From: Delphinapterus leucas
Lineage: Eukaryota; Chordata; Mammalia; Artiodactyla; Monodontidae
Assembly (NCBI RefSeq): GCF_002288925.2
Contig: NW_022098067.1
Span: forward strand, 5,017,017 to 5,081,016
Direction of reading: 5' to 3'
DNA length: 64,000 nucleotides
Shown piece after piece: positions 24,171-35,334 of the stretch. The first letter of the stretch is position 1, and each line of letters starts with the position of its first letter. The notes under the pieces were generated by a model that ran no database searches, was not told the DNA's origin, and was given only the letters and a program-made list of their open reading frames with translations. The translations under genes were made by a program, and so were the position numbers.

Positions 24171-24667
24171 TAAGATAAAATATAATAAAGTTATTAAAAT
24201 AAAAAATAATTATTAAGAAAAATAATTTTTTAAAAAAAAGGACGGGTAGAACCCTAGGACAAATGGTGGAAGCAAAGCTATACAGACAAAATCTCATACA
24301 GAAGCATTCACATAGACACTCACAAAAAGAGGAAAAGGGGAAAAAAATCATAAATCTTGCTCTCAAAGTCCACCCTCCTCAATTTGGGATGATTCGTTGT
24401 CTATAGGAGGGAAGGAAGGAAAGAAAGAAAGAAGATAAAGTAAAATAAAATAAAGTAAGATAAAATAAAGTTATTAAAATAAAAAATAACTATTAAGGAA
24501 AAAAAAAAGGATAGAACCCTAGGACAAATGTTGGAAGCAAAGCTATACAGACAAAATCTCACACAGAAGCATACACATACACACTCACAAAAAGAGGAAA
24601 AGGGGAAAAATTCATAAAGCTTGCTCTCAAAGTCCACCTCCTCAATTTGGGATGAATCGTTGTCTAT
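24117..24667 (-). repeat. tandem duplication inside the L1 copy 3 5'UTR
   Basis: Unit 1 (about 24117-24405) and unit 2 (about 24406-24667) share, in order, a GGAAGGAAGG purine run, AAAATAAAGTTATTAAAATA-like AT sequence, TAGAACCCTAGGACAAATG, GGAAGCAAAGCTATACAGAC, CACTCACAAAAAGAGGAAAA, GCTCTCAAAGTCCACC and ATTTGGGATGA. Unit 2 is somewhat shorter. The 5'UTR of copy 1 shows only one diverged equivalent (about 3440-3700), so the duplication is specific to copy 3 or its subfamily. Confidence 0.88.
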
Positions 24668-25841
24668 TCATGCATTCCACAGATGCAGGGTACATCAAGT
24701 TGATTGTGGAGATTTAAACCACTGCTTCTGAGGCTGCTGGGAGAGATTTCCCTTTCTCTTCCTTGTTCTCACAGCTCCCGGGGCTCAGCTTTGGATTTGG
24801 CCCCGCCTCTGCATGTAGGTCGCCGGAGGGCATCTGTTCTTCGCTCAGACAGGATGGGGTTAAAGGAGCAGCTGCTTCGGGGACTCTGGCTCACTCAGGC
24901 CGGAGGGAGAGAGGGTACGGAGTGCGGGGCAAGCCTCCGGTGGCAGAAGCCAGCATGACGTTGCCCCAGCCTGAGGTGCACTGTGCACTCCCCCCGGGGA
25001 AGTTGTCCCTGGATCCTGGGACTGTGGCAGTGGTGGGCTGCACAGGCTCCCCAGAAGGGGTGTGTGGATAGTGACCTGTGCTCGCACACAGGTTTCTTGG
25101 TGGCGGCAGCAGCAGCCTTAGCGTCTCATGCCTGTCTCTGGGGTCCGCACTTTTAGCCGCGGCTCACGCCCGTCTCTCAAGCTCCTTTAAGCGGCGCTCT
25201 TAATCCCCTCTCCTTATGCACCAGGAAACAAAGAGGGAAGAAAAAGTCTCTTGCCTCTTCGGCAGGTCCAGACTTTTCCCCGGACTCCCTCCTGGCTAGT
25301 CGTGGTACACTAACCCCCTGCAGGCTGTGTTTACGCCGCCAACCCCAGTCCTCTCCCTATGCTCTGACTGAAGCCCGAGCCTCAGTTCCCAGACCCTCCC
25401 GCCCCGGCCAGTGAGCAGACAAGCCTCTCGGGCTGATGAGTGCTGGTCGGCACCGATCCTCTGTGCAAGAATCTCTCCGCTTTCCCCTCCGCACCCCTGT
25501 TGCTGTGCTCTCCTCCACGGCTCCGAAGCTCCCCCCTCCGCCACCCTCAGTCTCCGCCCGTGAAGGGAATTCTTAGTGTGTGGAAACCTTTCCTCCTTCA
25601 CAGCTCCCTCCCACTGGTTCAGGTCCTGTCCCTGTCCTTTTGTCTCTGTTTATTCTTTTTTCTTTTGCCCTACATAGGTACATGGAGCGTTTCTTGCCTT
25701 TTGGGAGGTCTGAGGTCTTCTGCCAGTGTTCAGTAGGTGTTCTGTAGGAGTTGTTCCACGTGTAGATGTATTTCTGGTGTATCTGTGGGGAGAAAGGTGA
25801 TCTCCACGTCTTACTCTTCCACCATTTTCCCCTCGTCCCCT

Positions 25842-25852
25842 TCAGGGTTACT
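25842..25852. repeat. right target-site duplication of L1 copy 3
   Basis: TCAGGGTTACT, followed by TCTGAAAT. The CTG/AA junction is a plausible variant of the L1 nick site. Confidence 0.75.
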
Positions 25853-25859
25853 TCTGAAA

Positions 25860-26419
25860 TAGTTTTTTATGTGTCAGATCTTGAAGGTTGGAGCCCAAGA
25901 CTGAGGAAACATCAGAAACTGTGGAAGATGTAGCTCCTCGTGTATTGTACTCTTTTTGGTACTGATAGCTGTCTGCAATCTCGGATCTACCTCTGAGAAT
26001 GGATGAGGTCACCTAGCTATATTTCTGCAAGCACCTGATAGATCCCAGAAATGTTTTTACTATGAATTCTTATAAACAAAAATCTTCTATTTGGCAAAGT
26101 GACCTTGAATCAAGGCAGACTTTTTATAACAGTTCATCAACCATGGGTTAAAAAATACAGAAAAAAGCCTCAAAATGTGAATATATTCCTAGTTTGGCAG
26201 TATGGCAAAGTAGATACTCTGACTGACCCTTCTGATTAAAATGTAGTGTTAAATAGTTTAGGAATAGTAGCTTTTTGAAAGTCACTAAGCATATCACTGA
26301 TCTCAGGAAAGAGAGAAATGTGTCAATCACATTATATTTATAGATAGAACAAAATTTGAGTGGTGAATTTAAGTGTTCTGTCATTAACAGTGATAAAAGG
26401 AAACACTATCGCTCCATGA
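25860..26419. other. intronic sequence without recognised gene
   Basis: No coding segment or clear repeat is seen between L1 copy 3 and the following SINE. Confidence 0.45.
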
Positions 26420-26434
26420 AGAAAGTCAAATTCA

Positions 26435-26640
26435 GGCTCCCCTGGTGGCGCAGTGGTTCAGAGTCCACCTGCCAATGCAGGGGACACAGGTTCGTGCCCC
26501 GGTCCGGGAAGATCCCACATGCCGCGGAGCAGCTAGGCCCGTGAGCCATTGCTGCTGAGCCTGTGTGTCTGGAGCCTGTGCTCCACAACAGGAGAGGCCA
26601 CGACAGTGAGAGGCCCATGTGCTGCAAAAAAAAAAAAAAA
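26435..26640 (+). mobile_element. CHR-type SINE with target-site duplication
   Basis: Full-length body: head GGCTCCCCTGGTGGCGCAG, B-box-like GGTTCGTGCCCC, ending in an A15 tail. It is flanked by gaaagtcaaattca (26421-26434) and gaaagtcaacttca (26641-26654), a 14-bp duplication with one difference. Many CpG sites have changed to TG or CA. Confidence 0.95.
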
Positions 26641-26897
26641 GAAAGTCAACTTCAATTCCCTCTTCAAAGAATTTCCACGGATAGTTCTCTGAAAAATGAC
26701 TGCCTAATACTAAAAACAAAACAAAATAAAACAAAGGGAAAAAAATCACACAGGAAAATGAAGTACTATGGGTTAAGAACCAGTAGAAACAGGAGATGAG
26801 AAAAACAGATCTGGAGTTGTCAAATATCAAAATTATTTGACACAGAATCAAAATGACAATGCTTAAAATAATTAAAGAAATAAAAGAGAAGCTTCAC

Positions 26898-27130
26898 TAC
26901 CATGTGTAAAATATATATCTAGTGGGAACCTGCTGTATAGCACAGAGAGCTCAGCTTGGTGTGCTGTGATGACTTAGATGGGTGGATGGGGCGGGTGGGG
27001 GAGTGGGAGGGGGGGGTCCAAGAGGAAGGGGATATATGTATAAATATAGCTGATTCACTTTGTTGTACAGCAGAAACTAACACAACATTGTAAAGCAATT
27101 ATGCCCCAATTAAAAAAAAAAAAAAAAACA
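26898..27130 (+). mobile_element. 5'-truncated L1 3'UTR
   Basis: The run GGAACCTGCTGTATAGCACA, then a G-rich stretch with GGGTGGGGGAG, then CTGATTCACTTTGTTGTACA and AACTAACACAACATTGTAAA with a poly-A tail, is the cetartiodactyl L1 3'UTR in sense orientation. The G-rich part (26980-27020) is the G-quadruplex-prone tract typical of L1 3'UTRs. Confidence 0.9.
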
Positions 27131-27529
27131 AGGCTGGAACAACTAGGTTTGAAAATGAACCGGAGAATTTCTAAGCAATCAACAGAATACCAAAAGAAAC
27201 AAACAAAAACCAAAAATCCAGCAAACCAAAACAAAAAAACTCTCAGTGGATGAGTTTAGAAGCAGATTAGATACAGCTGAAGAAAGTTCCTGTAAATAAG
27301 TCCAGAGAATTAAAACTGGGGAAATATGAATAAAAGAATGTAGGAGACTTTATACATTCAGTTGGAATTATCTCCACATGAAGATAATGGAATGCACAAA
27401 AAATTATTTTTTTCTGGAATTATTAAAAGACACTAATCAGTTCTCAGACACAGTAATCCTAAAGAATTCTACAAAAGAGAAATCATAGGAATCCAAAAGT
27501 ATCTCTTTTTTTTACATTAAGTACATTAA

Positions 27530-28082
27530 AGTCTTTTTTATTTTTTAAATAATTCCATTTTAATTTATTTTTTGTGTTTCACATCATTTGTATTTAATTC
27601 CATAATATATCTGTGATTTATATAATGGTACACATATACATATTTGAGGTATAGTTGATTTACAATATTGTATTAGTTTTCAGGTGTATGACATGGTGAT
27701 TCAAAATTTTTATAGATTATACTCAATTTATAGTTATTATAAGATATTGGCTATATCCCCTGTGCTGTGAAATATATCCTTGTATCTTATTTATTTTATA
27801 CATAGTAATTTGTACTTCTTAATCCCCTACCCCTATCTTGCCCCTCCTTTCTTCCTTCTCCCCACTGGTAACCAGTAGTTTGTTTTCTATATCTGTGAGT
27901 CTGTTTCTTTTTTGTTATATTCATTAGTTTGTTTTATTTTTTTAGATTCCACATGTAAGTGATAACATACAGTATTTGTCTTTGTCTGACTCATATCACT
28001 AAGTATAATATCCTCCAGGTCCATCCATGTTGTAGCAAATGGCAAAATTTCATTCATTTTTATGTCTAAGTAGTATTCTGTA

Positions 28083-28121
<39 letters not shown>

Positions 28122-28755
28122 ATCTTCTTCATCCATTCATCTGTTGATGGACACTTAGAATGCTTCCATATCTTGGCAATTGTAAGTAACGCTGCCATGA
28201 ACATTGAGATGCACGTATCTTTTCAAATAAGGGTTTTTGTTTTCTTCAACTATATACCCAGGAGTGGAATTGCTGGACCATGTGTTAGTTCTATTTTTAG
28301 TTTTTTGAGGACACTCCAAACTGTTTTGCACAGTAACTACACAAATTCACATTTCCATCAACACTATACAAGAGTTCCCTTTTCTCCACATACTCTCCAA
28401 CAGTTGTTATTGTGGTCTTTTTGATGATAGCCATTCTGACAGGTGTGAAGTAATATCTCATTGCAGTTGTAACTTGCATTTTTCTCATGGCTAGGGATGT
28501 TGGGCATCTTTTCACGTGCCTGTTGGTCATCTGTATATCTTCTTTGGAAAAATATCTGTTCAGGTCTTCTGCACATTTTTTAATTAGGTTGCTTATTTTT
28601 TTGACATTGAGTTGTATGAGCTGTTTATATATTTTGTTTATATATTTTATATATTAACTGCTTATCAATCATAGTACTTGTAAATATTTTCTCCCATTCA
28701 GTAGGTTGTCTTTTCATTTTGTCCATGGTTTCCTTTGCTGTGCAAAAGTTTTTAA
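27530..28755 (-). mobile_element. older L1 fragment (3'UTR and end of ORF2)
   Basis: Minus-strand L1 of an older subfamily. The 3' end (27640-27730) reads GAGGTATAGTTGATTTACAA. The ORF2 C-terminal region at 28150-28576 (broken frames with [12 protein letters not shown] and similar) ends at about 28755 by 5' truncation. It contains an AT dinucleotide run at 28085-28118. Confidence 0.88.
28085..28118. repeat. (AT)n microsatellite
   Basis: A run of about 17 AT units inside the older L1 3' region. Confidence 0.95.
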
Positions 28756-28759
28756 CAAA

Positions 28760-29960
28760 ACTAAACATATCTTAATGAGACTGCAGTACTTGAGAGAAAA
28801 AGAGAACTTGATAAATGACGGAGGTGACATTCATCAATGGGGAAATAATGGGCTATTCAATAAATGTTTGGGGGCCAATTGGTTATCCATGTAAAAAAAA
28901 TATATAACTGCACTTCATGTGTCTGCACATAAGTCAGTTACATGTGGGTAAATATTATAGGCTACAGAATATAATTATAAATTTATAATTAGGAATTTTA
29001 AAAAACAACTCAGTGTTCTTTATTTATTAATTTTTTTTGAAATATAATTCACATACAATATGTTAGTTTCAGGTGTACTACATAATGATTTGCATGCAAT
29101 ATGATATAATTAGAAATTTGACTTAGAGTAGGGAAGAATTTTTTGGAGACTAAGCAGGTCAAAAACTTTAAAGGAAAAATCATAAAGGAAAATGTGGATA
29201 AATTTTACTACATTAAAATTAAAACTTTTCTGTTGTCAAAGAACACCTAAAGAGAATAAAAAATCAACCACAAACTAGGAGAATATTTTGCAATACATAT
29301 AACCAATAAAAATATCAGTGGTTAACCTCATCAGTATTCAGATTAGATATATTAATAACACTATGATAAAGTTTTCCCACCTACTAGTTTGGCACACCTT
29401 TGAAAGTCTGACAGTGACACTGTTGCTGAGGAGTTAGAGTAGCAAGAAATCTCACACAGAGTTGGTGGGAGTATAAATGGTACAATTTACTTGGCATTAA
29501 CTAGTAAAATTTAACTTGTGCCTTTCTTACAACCCAGTAAGCCCTCTCCTAAATGTTTGCTCCAGGGAAGTAGTTGTGCATGTGTAGCAGAAGTCACACA
29601 CAAGATTATTCAGAGAAATACTTTCATAATAGCCTCAAACTGGAGATAACTTAAATATCCATTTAATAATAGAATGTATAAACTGATACATTTATACCTC
29701 AGTATACCATACAGCTGGGAAAATGAATTACTTCAGGAACTGAACATCAAATGGATGGATGTCAAAAACAATATAGTACAAAAGAAGCAAGTCATGGAGC
29801 AATTCTATAGAATTATTCCATTTAATTAAATTTCAAAACTAGAAAAATTGAAAAAATAATGCTATTTTGAAATATCTACCTTGAAGGAGAAAGTGGAAAG
29901 TAAGGAATGATTAATACAAAATTCAAGATGTTGCTTTCTGTAAGAGAAAGTAAAGCAATG
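28760..29960 (+). mobile_element. ancient L1 fragment, interrupted by a reverse L1 end
   Basis: The plus strand carries an old ORF2 C-terminal and 3' region: ACATTCATCAATGGGGAAAT at 28829-28848, CTACATTAAAATTAAAACTT near 29209, GGAGATAACTTAAATATCCA near 29642. A minus-strand L1 3' tail (about 28992-29100) splits it. All frames are broken. Confidence 0.75.
28992..29100 (-). mobile_element. short L1 3' end, inserted in reverse into an older L1
   Basis: TTTTTTGAAATATAATTCACATACAATATGTTAG-type sequence (minus-strand L1 3'UTR end) lies between two halves of the plus-strand ancient L1. Confidence 0.7.
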
Positions 29961-31057
29961 ATGGGATGAGGGAGCATGCAATAGGGAAGGTGGACATAGG
30001 GATTATAGTGAAAAATTATTAATTTTGTTACTGTTATTTAATGTGCACATATGTGTTTACATTTGAAATTTTAAAAACATGGAGAGAGAGTTTTCAAGCC
30101 ACTCCCACCAGTGGTGAAAACAGGAAAGCAAGGAAAAATAAAAATTTTTTTAAATCTAAGTTTAAGTTCCCTAGGACTTAATTATTGAATTACTCAAGTG
30201 TGTGAATGACACTCCTACAACTGCCGGGAAAAACAAACAAAAGGAATGCTGTCTCAAGTCTGAAGCAAACTGCAAAAATACACATTCCAGATGGAATTCA
30301 TATCACTTCTTAAATTTTCAAGGCTACCAGCTGAGCAGACTTATCATTTGGGATTGTTTTTCTATGTTGGATTTTCTTTTATAGGAGATATAATGTTTAT
30401 ATTGATTCAGCATTGTCAAAGCAAACTTAAATTACCATAGAACCAAACCAGGGAATTGTTTTTTTACAATGTGCTCATCCATATTTTCATTTGTGGAATA
30501 TAACATTGGCTCTGGCTTATTAATTACTTTTATCATATCAGAAGAGGATATATCAATAAAGATTTAATAAGAATGCAGAAAGAGAATTCAAAATAATAAA
30601 ATCACCTTAATTTTAGCTTCATTACTAATTTATATTATTTGCAAAGTTTGGAATTTTTTTTTTTTTGGCATCTTAATTTGGTTTTCAATTGGCTTCTAAC
30701 TTGTTACCATGGGAATGTTTCTAAACTTATTGAAAGAATCTTTCATTAAACATGCTTGGTTGTTACAGTAGAGTTGATATGTGATCAGTTGATTGTTTAC
30801 TTCAAACTAAGTTTTTAGGCTTTTTAATATTTAACTTATTTGACTTGCAATAATTTCTGAAAACAAAGGAAAACTCCCCCAAACCTCTCAAATTTTGAAA
30901 AATAAATTACTAATTTTATATGGTTTTTTAAACCTATGAGGCACCTGTCATGATGGGAAACAGGAACCTGAATTATCAATTATAATTCCTTGCAAATGGT
31001 CGATAATGTCCTTGAATCATTAACTGTAAAACTGACTAGGTTAAACTTTTTAATTTT
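29961..31057. other. AT-rich intronic sequence
   Basis: Nothing coding is recognised. A T13 run lies near 30653. Confidence 0.45.
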
Positions 31058-31111
31058 AAAAATTACTAGAGTACTTCACTGGTGGAACAAAGGTTAAGAA
31101 TCCACCTGCCA

Positions 31112-31697
31112 GGACTTACCTGGTGGCACAGTGGTTGGGAATCTGCCTGCCAATGCAGGGGACATGGGTTCGAGCCCTGGTCTGGGAAGATCCCACATGC
31201 CATGGAGCAACTAAGCCCGTGCACCACAACTACTGAGCCTGCGCTCTAGAGCCCATGAGCCGCAACTACTGAGCCCACGTGCCACAGCTACTGAAGCCCA
31301 CACGTCTAGAGCCTGTGCTCCACAATAAGAGAAGCCACTGCAATGAGAAGCCTGTGCACCGCAGTGAAGAGTGGCCCCGGTTCTCCGCAACTAGAGAAAG
31401 CCCGTGCGCAGCCACGAAGACTCAAAGCAGCCAAAAATGAATAAATAAAAAATAAATTTAGGGCTTCCCTGATGGCACAGTGGTTGACAGTCTGCCTGCC
31501 GATGCAGGGGATGCGGGTTTGTGCCCCGATCCAGAAGGATCCCACGTGCCGCAGAGCAGCTGGGCCCGTGAGCCATGGCCGCTGAGCCTGCGCATCCGGA
31601 GCCTGTGCTCCGCAATGGGAGAGGCCACAACAGTGAGAGGCCCGCGTAAAGCAAAAAAATAAAAAATAATAAAAAAATAAAGTAAATTTATTAAAAA
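31112..31697 (+). mobile_element. middle long-form SINE (B), inserted in SINE A
   Basis: The head GGACTTACCTGGTGGCACAG (31112) is followed by GGTTCGAGCCCTGG as B box and the long-form 3' part up to GACTCAAAGCAGCC (about 31430) and an A-rich tail. Its tail is split by SINE C. The duplicated target AAGAATCCACCTGCCA (31096-31111) and AAGAATCTGCCTGCCA (31698-31713) is itself SINE sequence. Confidence 0.85.
31461..31680 (+). mobile_element. inner short-form CHR SINE (C), inserted in the A-tail of SINE B
   Basis: Head GGGCTTCCCTGATGGCACAG, short-form 3' part GTGAGAGGCCCGCGTAAAGC, then an A-rich tail. It is flanked by AATAAATTTA (31451-31460) and AGTAAATTTA (about 31681-31690), a duplication of the tail of SINE B. 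This is the youngest of the three. Confidence 0.85.
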
Positions 31698-32203
31698 AGA
31701 ATCTGCCTGCCAATGCAGGGGACATGGGTTTGATCGCTGGTCCAGGAAGATCCCACATGCCACAGAGCAAATAAGACCGTGTGCCACAACTACTGAGCCT
31801 GTGCTCTAGAGCCTGTGAGCCACAACTACTAAGCCCACGTGCCACAGCTACTGACGCCTGTGCTTCTAGAGCCTGTGCTCCACAACAAGAGAAGCCACCA
31901 CAGTGAGAAGCCTGCACACCACAACAAATAGTAGCCCCCGCTCACCGCAACTAGAGAAAGCCTGTGCTCAACAACAAAGACCCAACACAGCCAAAATAAA
32001 TCAATCAATAAATAAATAAAATTAATAATAAATAAAATAAAATAAATAAAAATTACCAGAGAATATAGCATTTTACTTATTCAGTTTAAAATACTCAAGC
32101 AAATTGTTTTTCTATAACTACTCTAATGAAACTCAGAGGCTAGTTCTAGATGGTTCTATCTAAAAAGTTCTATCTAACTAGTTCGATCTAAAAAGCATAC
32201 AGA

Positions 32204-32419
32204 GGGCTTCCCTGGTGGCACAGTGGTTGAGAGTCTGCCTGACGATGCAGGGGACACGGGTTCGTGCCCCGGTCCGGGAAGATCCCACATGCCGCGGAGC
32301 GGCTGGGCCCGTGAGCCATGGCCGCTGAGCCTGCGTGTCCAGAGCTTGTGCTCCGCAGCGGGAGAGGCCACAACAGTGAGAGGCCCGCATACCGCAAAAA
32401 AAAAAAAAAAAAAAAAAAT
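32204..32419 (+). mobile_element. young CHR-type SINE with perfect target-site duplication
   Basis: A full-length short-form SINE with many CpGs intact (GCCCCGGTCCGGGAAG, GCCGCGGAGCGGCTGGGCCC) and a tail of about 23 A. It is flanked by TAAAAAGCATACAGA at 32189-32203 and 32420-32434, identical over 15 bp. High CpG content and the perfect duplication point to the most recent SINE insertion in the window. Confidence 0.96.
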
Positions 32420-32434
32420 TAAAAAGCATACAGA

Positions 32435-34180
32435 AATATGGTCTATTTATACAATAAATTTTGAAAAATCAGCCCAAAGAGGCTTCAGTTAAGACTGTTT
32501 TTAAAAATAGTGACTAGATTTAAAATATTTTATCAATACTATGTTGATTCTACTGGCTGAGTATATGGAAATGCCAGCAAGATGCCTATTTTTTCCCCAC
32601 CCTATAGGATACCTGATTTTCATATACCTTAAACAATTGACAATTCAAGAAAAGTAATATCAGATTTATATTCTCTCCTTTTTGCTTGAGGTACTTACAC
32701 TGTGATTTCACTAGAAAATTGTATAATTTTCTGCTGTTCTTTAATTTTGTGAACCTAATCTTACTGAAGTATTTTTGAATAGAGTTTTTAGTGCTGAAAG
32801 TCTTAACTTTTATTAATAGTTTAAATACTCTTTGAGTAAAATAACAAAATGTTTATTACTGCCTGTGCTTTATGCTTTAAAAAGTAGTGTTGCTAGGAAA
32901 AGAGAAGCTGGGTTGAGGACTGACTAGAAAATGTGATTAAACATATATTAGAAAGACAAGTAGCATTTTCATGATTTAAGGGTTTTGAAGAAGTTTAAGT
33001 TAATGTGTCCAAATATCTAAGTTTTACTTTTGGACCTCAGTTTTAAAAAAATATTTGTTGAGTATCATTAATAGGCATACAAATTCAAATTCTCTTTATT
33101 TGTTCAAAGAGTGCATTTTATATAAAGAGGTAATTATAGAGTGATTGTAAAATAGAGTTAAAAACAATGTGTAATCATGTTTTAGTACTAATGTGGTTAA
33201 CAATCTCAATTGCAAATCAGGGAAATGCTATGAATTTCTTCTAACTGCCTAGCCCAAAGGCAGGAATATTAATTTACAATTTATGTGTACTGTAATACAT
33301 TAAATCCTAGCTTCTCAAGCTTCAATTTAGCCTTCTAATGAGCTTATAGGATTTTTTGAGATGATGAAATAATTATTCTGCAATTAATTTTTAAATAGTT
33401 ATTTACAAAGAAAACCTGATATTGTTATTTTAATATTTGGAGGGATTTGCTCTTTGCAAATATTGCAATAGTTAACCCCATGAGATTACAGCCCAAGATT
33501 GTATTTAGAAAAAACAAAATCTAATCATTTGATAACCTGATTAATTCTCTATGATTCTTTGATAGTTGTTTGTTTATACAATTATAATTAGTACTTTTCA
33601 TCTTGAAGTGTGTATACTCATTTGAAATGTTCTACCTCTAGAATTTATATCTAAGGAGAAAAACCTATGGGGTCAGAAAGAACTACATAGGCATTTTATG
33701 AACTCACAATTAAGATACTGAACTCAGTTACCCTCATTTCTCATGTTTATCCAATAGACACATTTGAATTTACTTTTCATATCCTAGATAATGCATATAG
33801 TGGCAGTTTTAGTAAACCACTGTTTTATTGTAACAATAATAAACAAAAACACTTCATAATACTACTGGTAAAATTTATGGCCAACTATGCTTTTAATAGA
33901 TCTATACTGTGTAGTGAATTTATTCAGTACTAGAAATGTGTTTGTGTTTTTAAAAAAGAATGTGTTTAAATTATTTTTTCACTAAGAGTTTACCAGTAGA
34001 TAGGATTATAACAGATTCTCTTCTGTAGTTTGCCTCTGTTTAATTATCAGAGCTTGAGTCTTATATACTCTCTTCAGATGTATCTTCTAACTCACTAATA
34101 CCTCAGCTGGTTATGAAAATCATTTGTTAAACCCATCCACTTAATACTTAATGTTGATTATAGCAGTTTATAGCTGTTTT
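32435..34180. other. AT-rich intronic sequence
   Basis: No repeat or coding segment is recognised by eye in about 1.75 kb. Confidence 0.45.
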
Positions 34181-34182
34181 TA

Positions 34183-34501
34183 AATATAAATTTATTTATT
34201 TTTAGCTGTGTTGGGTCTTCGTTGCTGCACGTGGGCTTTCTCTAGTTGCAGTGAGTGGGGACTACTCTTTGTTGCGGTGCACGGGCTTCTCATTGCGGTG
34301 GTGTCTCTTGTTGTGGAGCACAGGCTCTAGGCACGTGGGCTTCAGTAGTTGTGGCTCACGGGCTCTAGAGCACAGGCTCAGTAGTTGTGGACATGGGCTC
34401 AGTTGCTCCACAGCATGTGGGATCTTCCCAGACTAGGGCTCAAACCCATGTCCTCTGCATTGGCAGACAGATTCCTAACCACTGTGCCACCAGGGAAGTC
34501 C
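34183..34501 (-). mobile_element. long-form CHR-type SINE
   Basis: Minus-strand copy. The plus strand reads AGCTGTGTTGGGTCTTCGTT at the tail side and CCACCAGGGAAGTCC at the head (34487-34501), with an AAATAAAT-type tail at 34183-34201. About 320 bp, the same long form as SINEs A and B. Confidence 0.93.
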
Positions 34502-35334
34502 TATACCTATTTTTTAAATTTCCATTTATCTGACAAAATTTTTATATTGCTTTTATTTATATCCTTGAATATAGCAACCATAATTAATTTAAACTCTTTG
34601 CTTGATAAATTCATTCTCTAGAGCTTCTGTGGTCTATTACACTGTCTGTTCTTTCAGTTAATGTTTAGTCATGTTACTTGTCTCCTGTGTGTCTATTTAT
34701 TATTATTTTTTGTTTGGGTTCTGGAGATTGTATATAAAAAATTATAGAAATAACTTTAGATCTAGAATGATGTTACCCTCCTGTAGGGAAATTTTATGTG
34801 TGCTTCTGGTGGGAATGATTGATAGGAGCTCTAGCAATCAGGAATCAGATGATTTAACACTGAGTTTAAGTCTCTCTGAGGGCCAATTTACTTCTGATTC
34901 ACCTGATGTTTTTGGAATTACTTATACCTGTGGTGTTGCTGGTTACAGTCTCATCTCAAAGTATAGAGGATTTTATTAAGGCCTTCCCCTTGGCAATCCT
35001 TGGACTCCAATTTTTGTCCCCGTTGTCAAAAGCACTGCTCAGTTTCTCAACCTCTCAGTCACTTCTGAGGTCAGAAGATGCCATAATGGAAAAGCACTCT
35101 CAAATTTAGTGCTCACCTCACCTCAGGTTCATCTCCCCCAATCTTTTTTTTATTGTCTTGTGAGCTGACCTACAGAGGGCTTTGTTCAAATTATACAATA
35201 TGCTCTTACTAAAACCAAGCAGAGCCCTATGTAACAAAGCAGGACCCTATGAGGCCTTCTGGGGACAGACCCCTCCCCCATATCCTCTGCTTTAACTCCT
35301 CTCTGAAGTATCTAGATAACAATGTCTATGCACA
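34502..35334. other. intronic sequence, with possible LTR-related 5' part after about 35140
   Basis: No gene is recognised. The stretch 35140-35334 leads into an LTR 3' half but does not match the corresponding part of the neighbouring LTR at 35764. Confidence 0.4.

Larger units (their letters stand above)
18387..25841 (-). mobile_element. LINE-1 copy 3: full-length insertion with long 5'UTR
   Basis: This minus-strand element of about 7.45 kb lies between TCAGGGTTACT at 18376-18386 and TCAGGGTTACT at 25842-25852, an 11-bp perfect target duplication that may extend to 15 bp with differences. Order from the 5' end: 5'UTR about 25841-23493 (about 2.35 kb, GC-rich at its start, with a GA-rich tract and a tandem duplication), ORF1 23492-22537, ORF2 22546-18763, 3'UTR, poly-A. 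The 5'UTR still holds many CpGs, and the coding fragments are longer than in the other copies (up to 249 codons), so this is probably the younger of the two long-5'UTR copies. It is not active. Confidence 0.93.
31072..32048 (+). mobile_element. outer long-form SINE (A), split by two later SINEs
   Basis: The head (31072-31111, ending AAGAATCCACCTGCCA) continues at 31698 (AAGAATCTGCCTGCCA) and runs through the long-form body (TACTGAGCCTGTGCTCTAGA, GACCCAACACAGCC) to an AAATAAAT-rich tail near 32048. The outermost target duplication is AAAAATTACTAGAG (31058-31071) against AAAAATTACCAGAG (32049-32062), one difference in 14. The interruption at 31112-31697 is younger. Confidence 0.88.

Noticed and set aside
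31306..31917. A 203-codon minus-strand open frame, the third longest in the window
   Set aside because: It runs through the nested SINEs. Similar Ala/Gly/Cys-rich translations appear in every SINE copy (26432, 32178, 58849), so it is a by-product of GC-rich SINE sequence.
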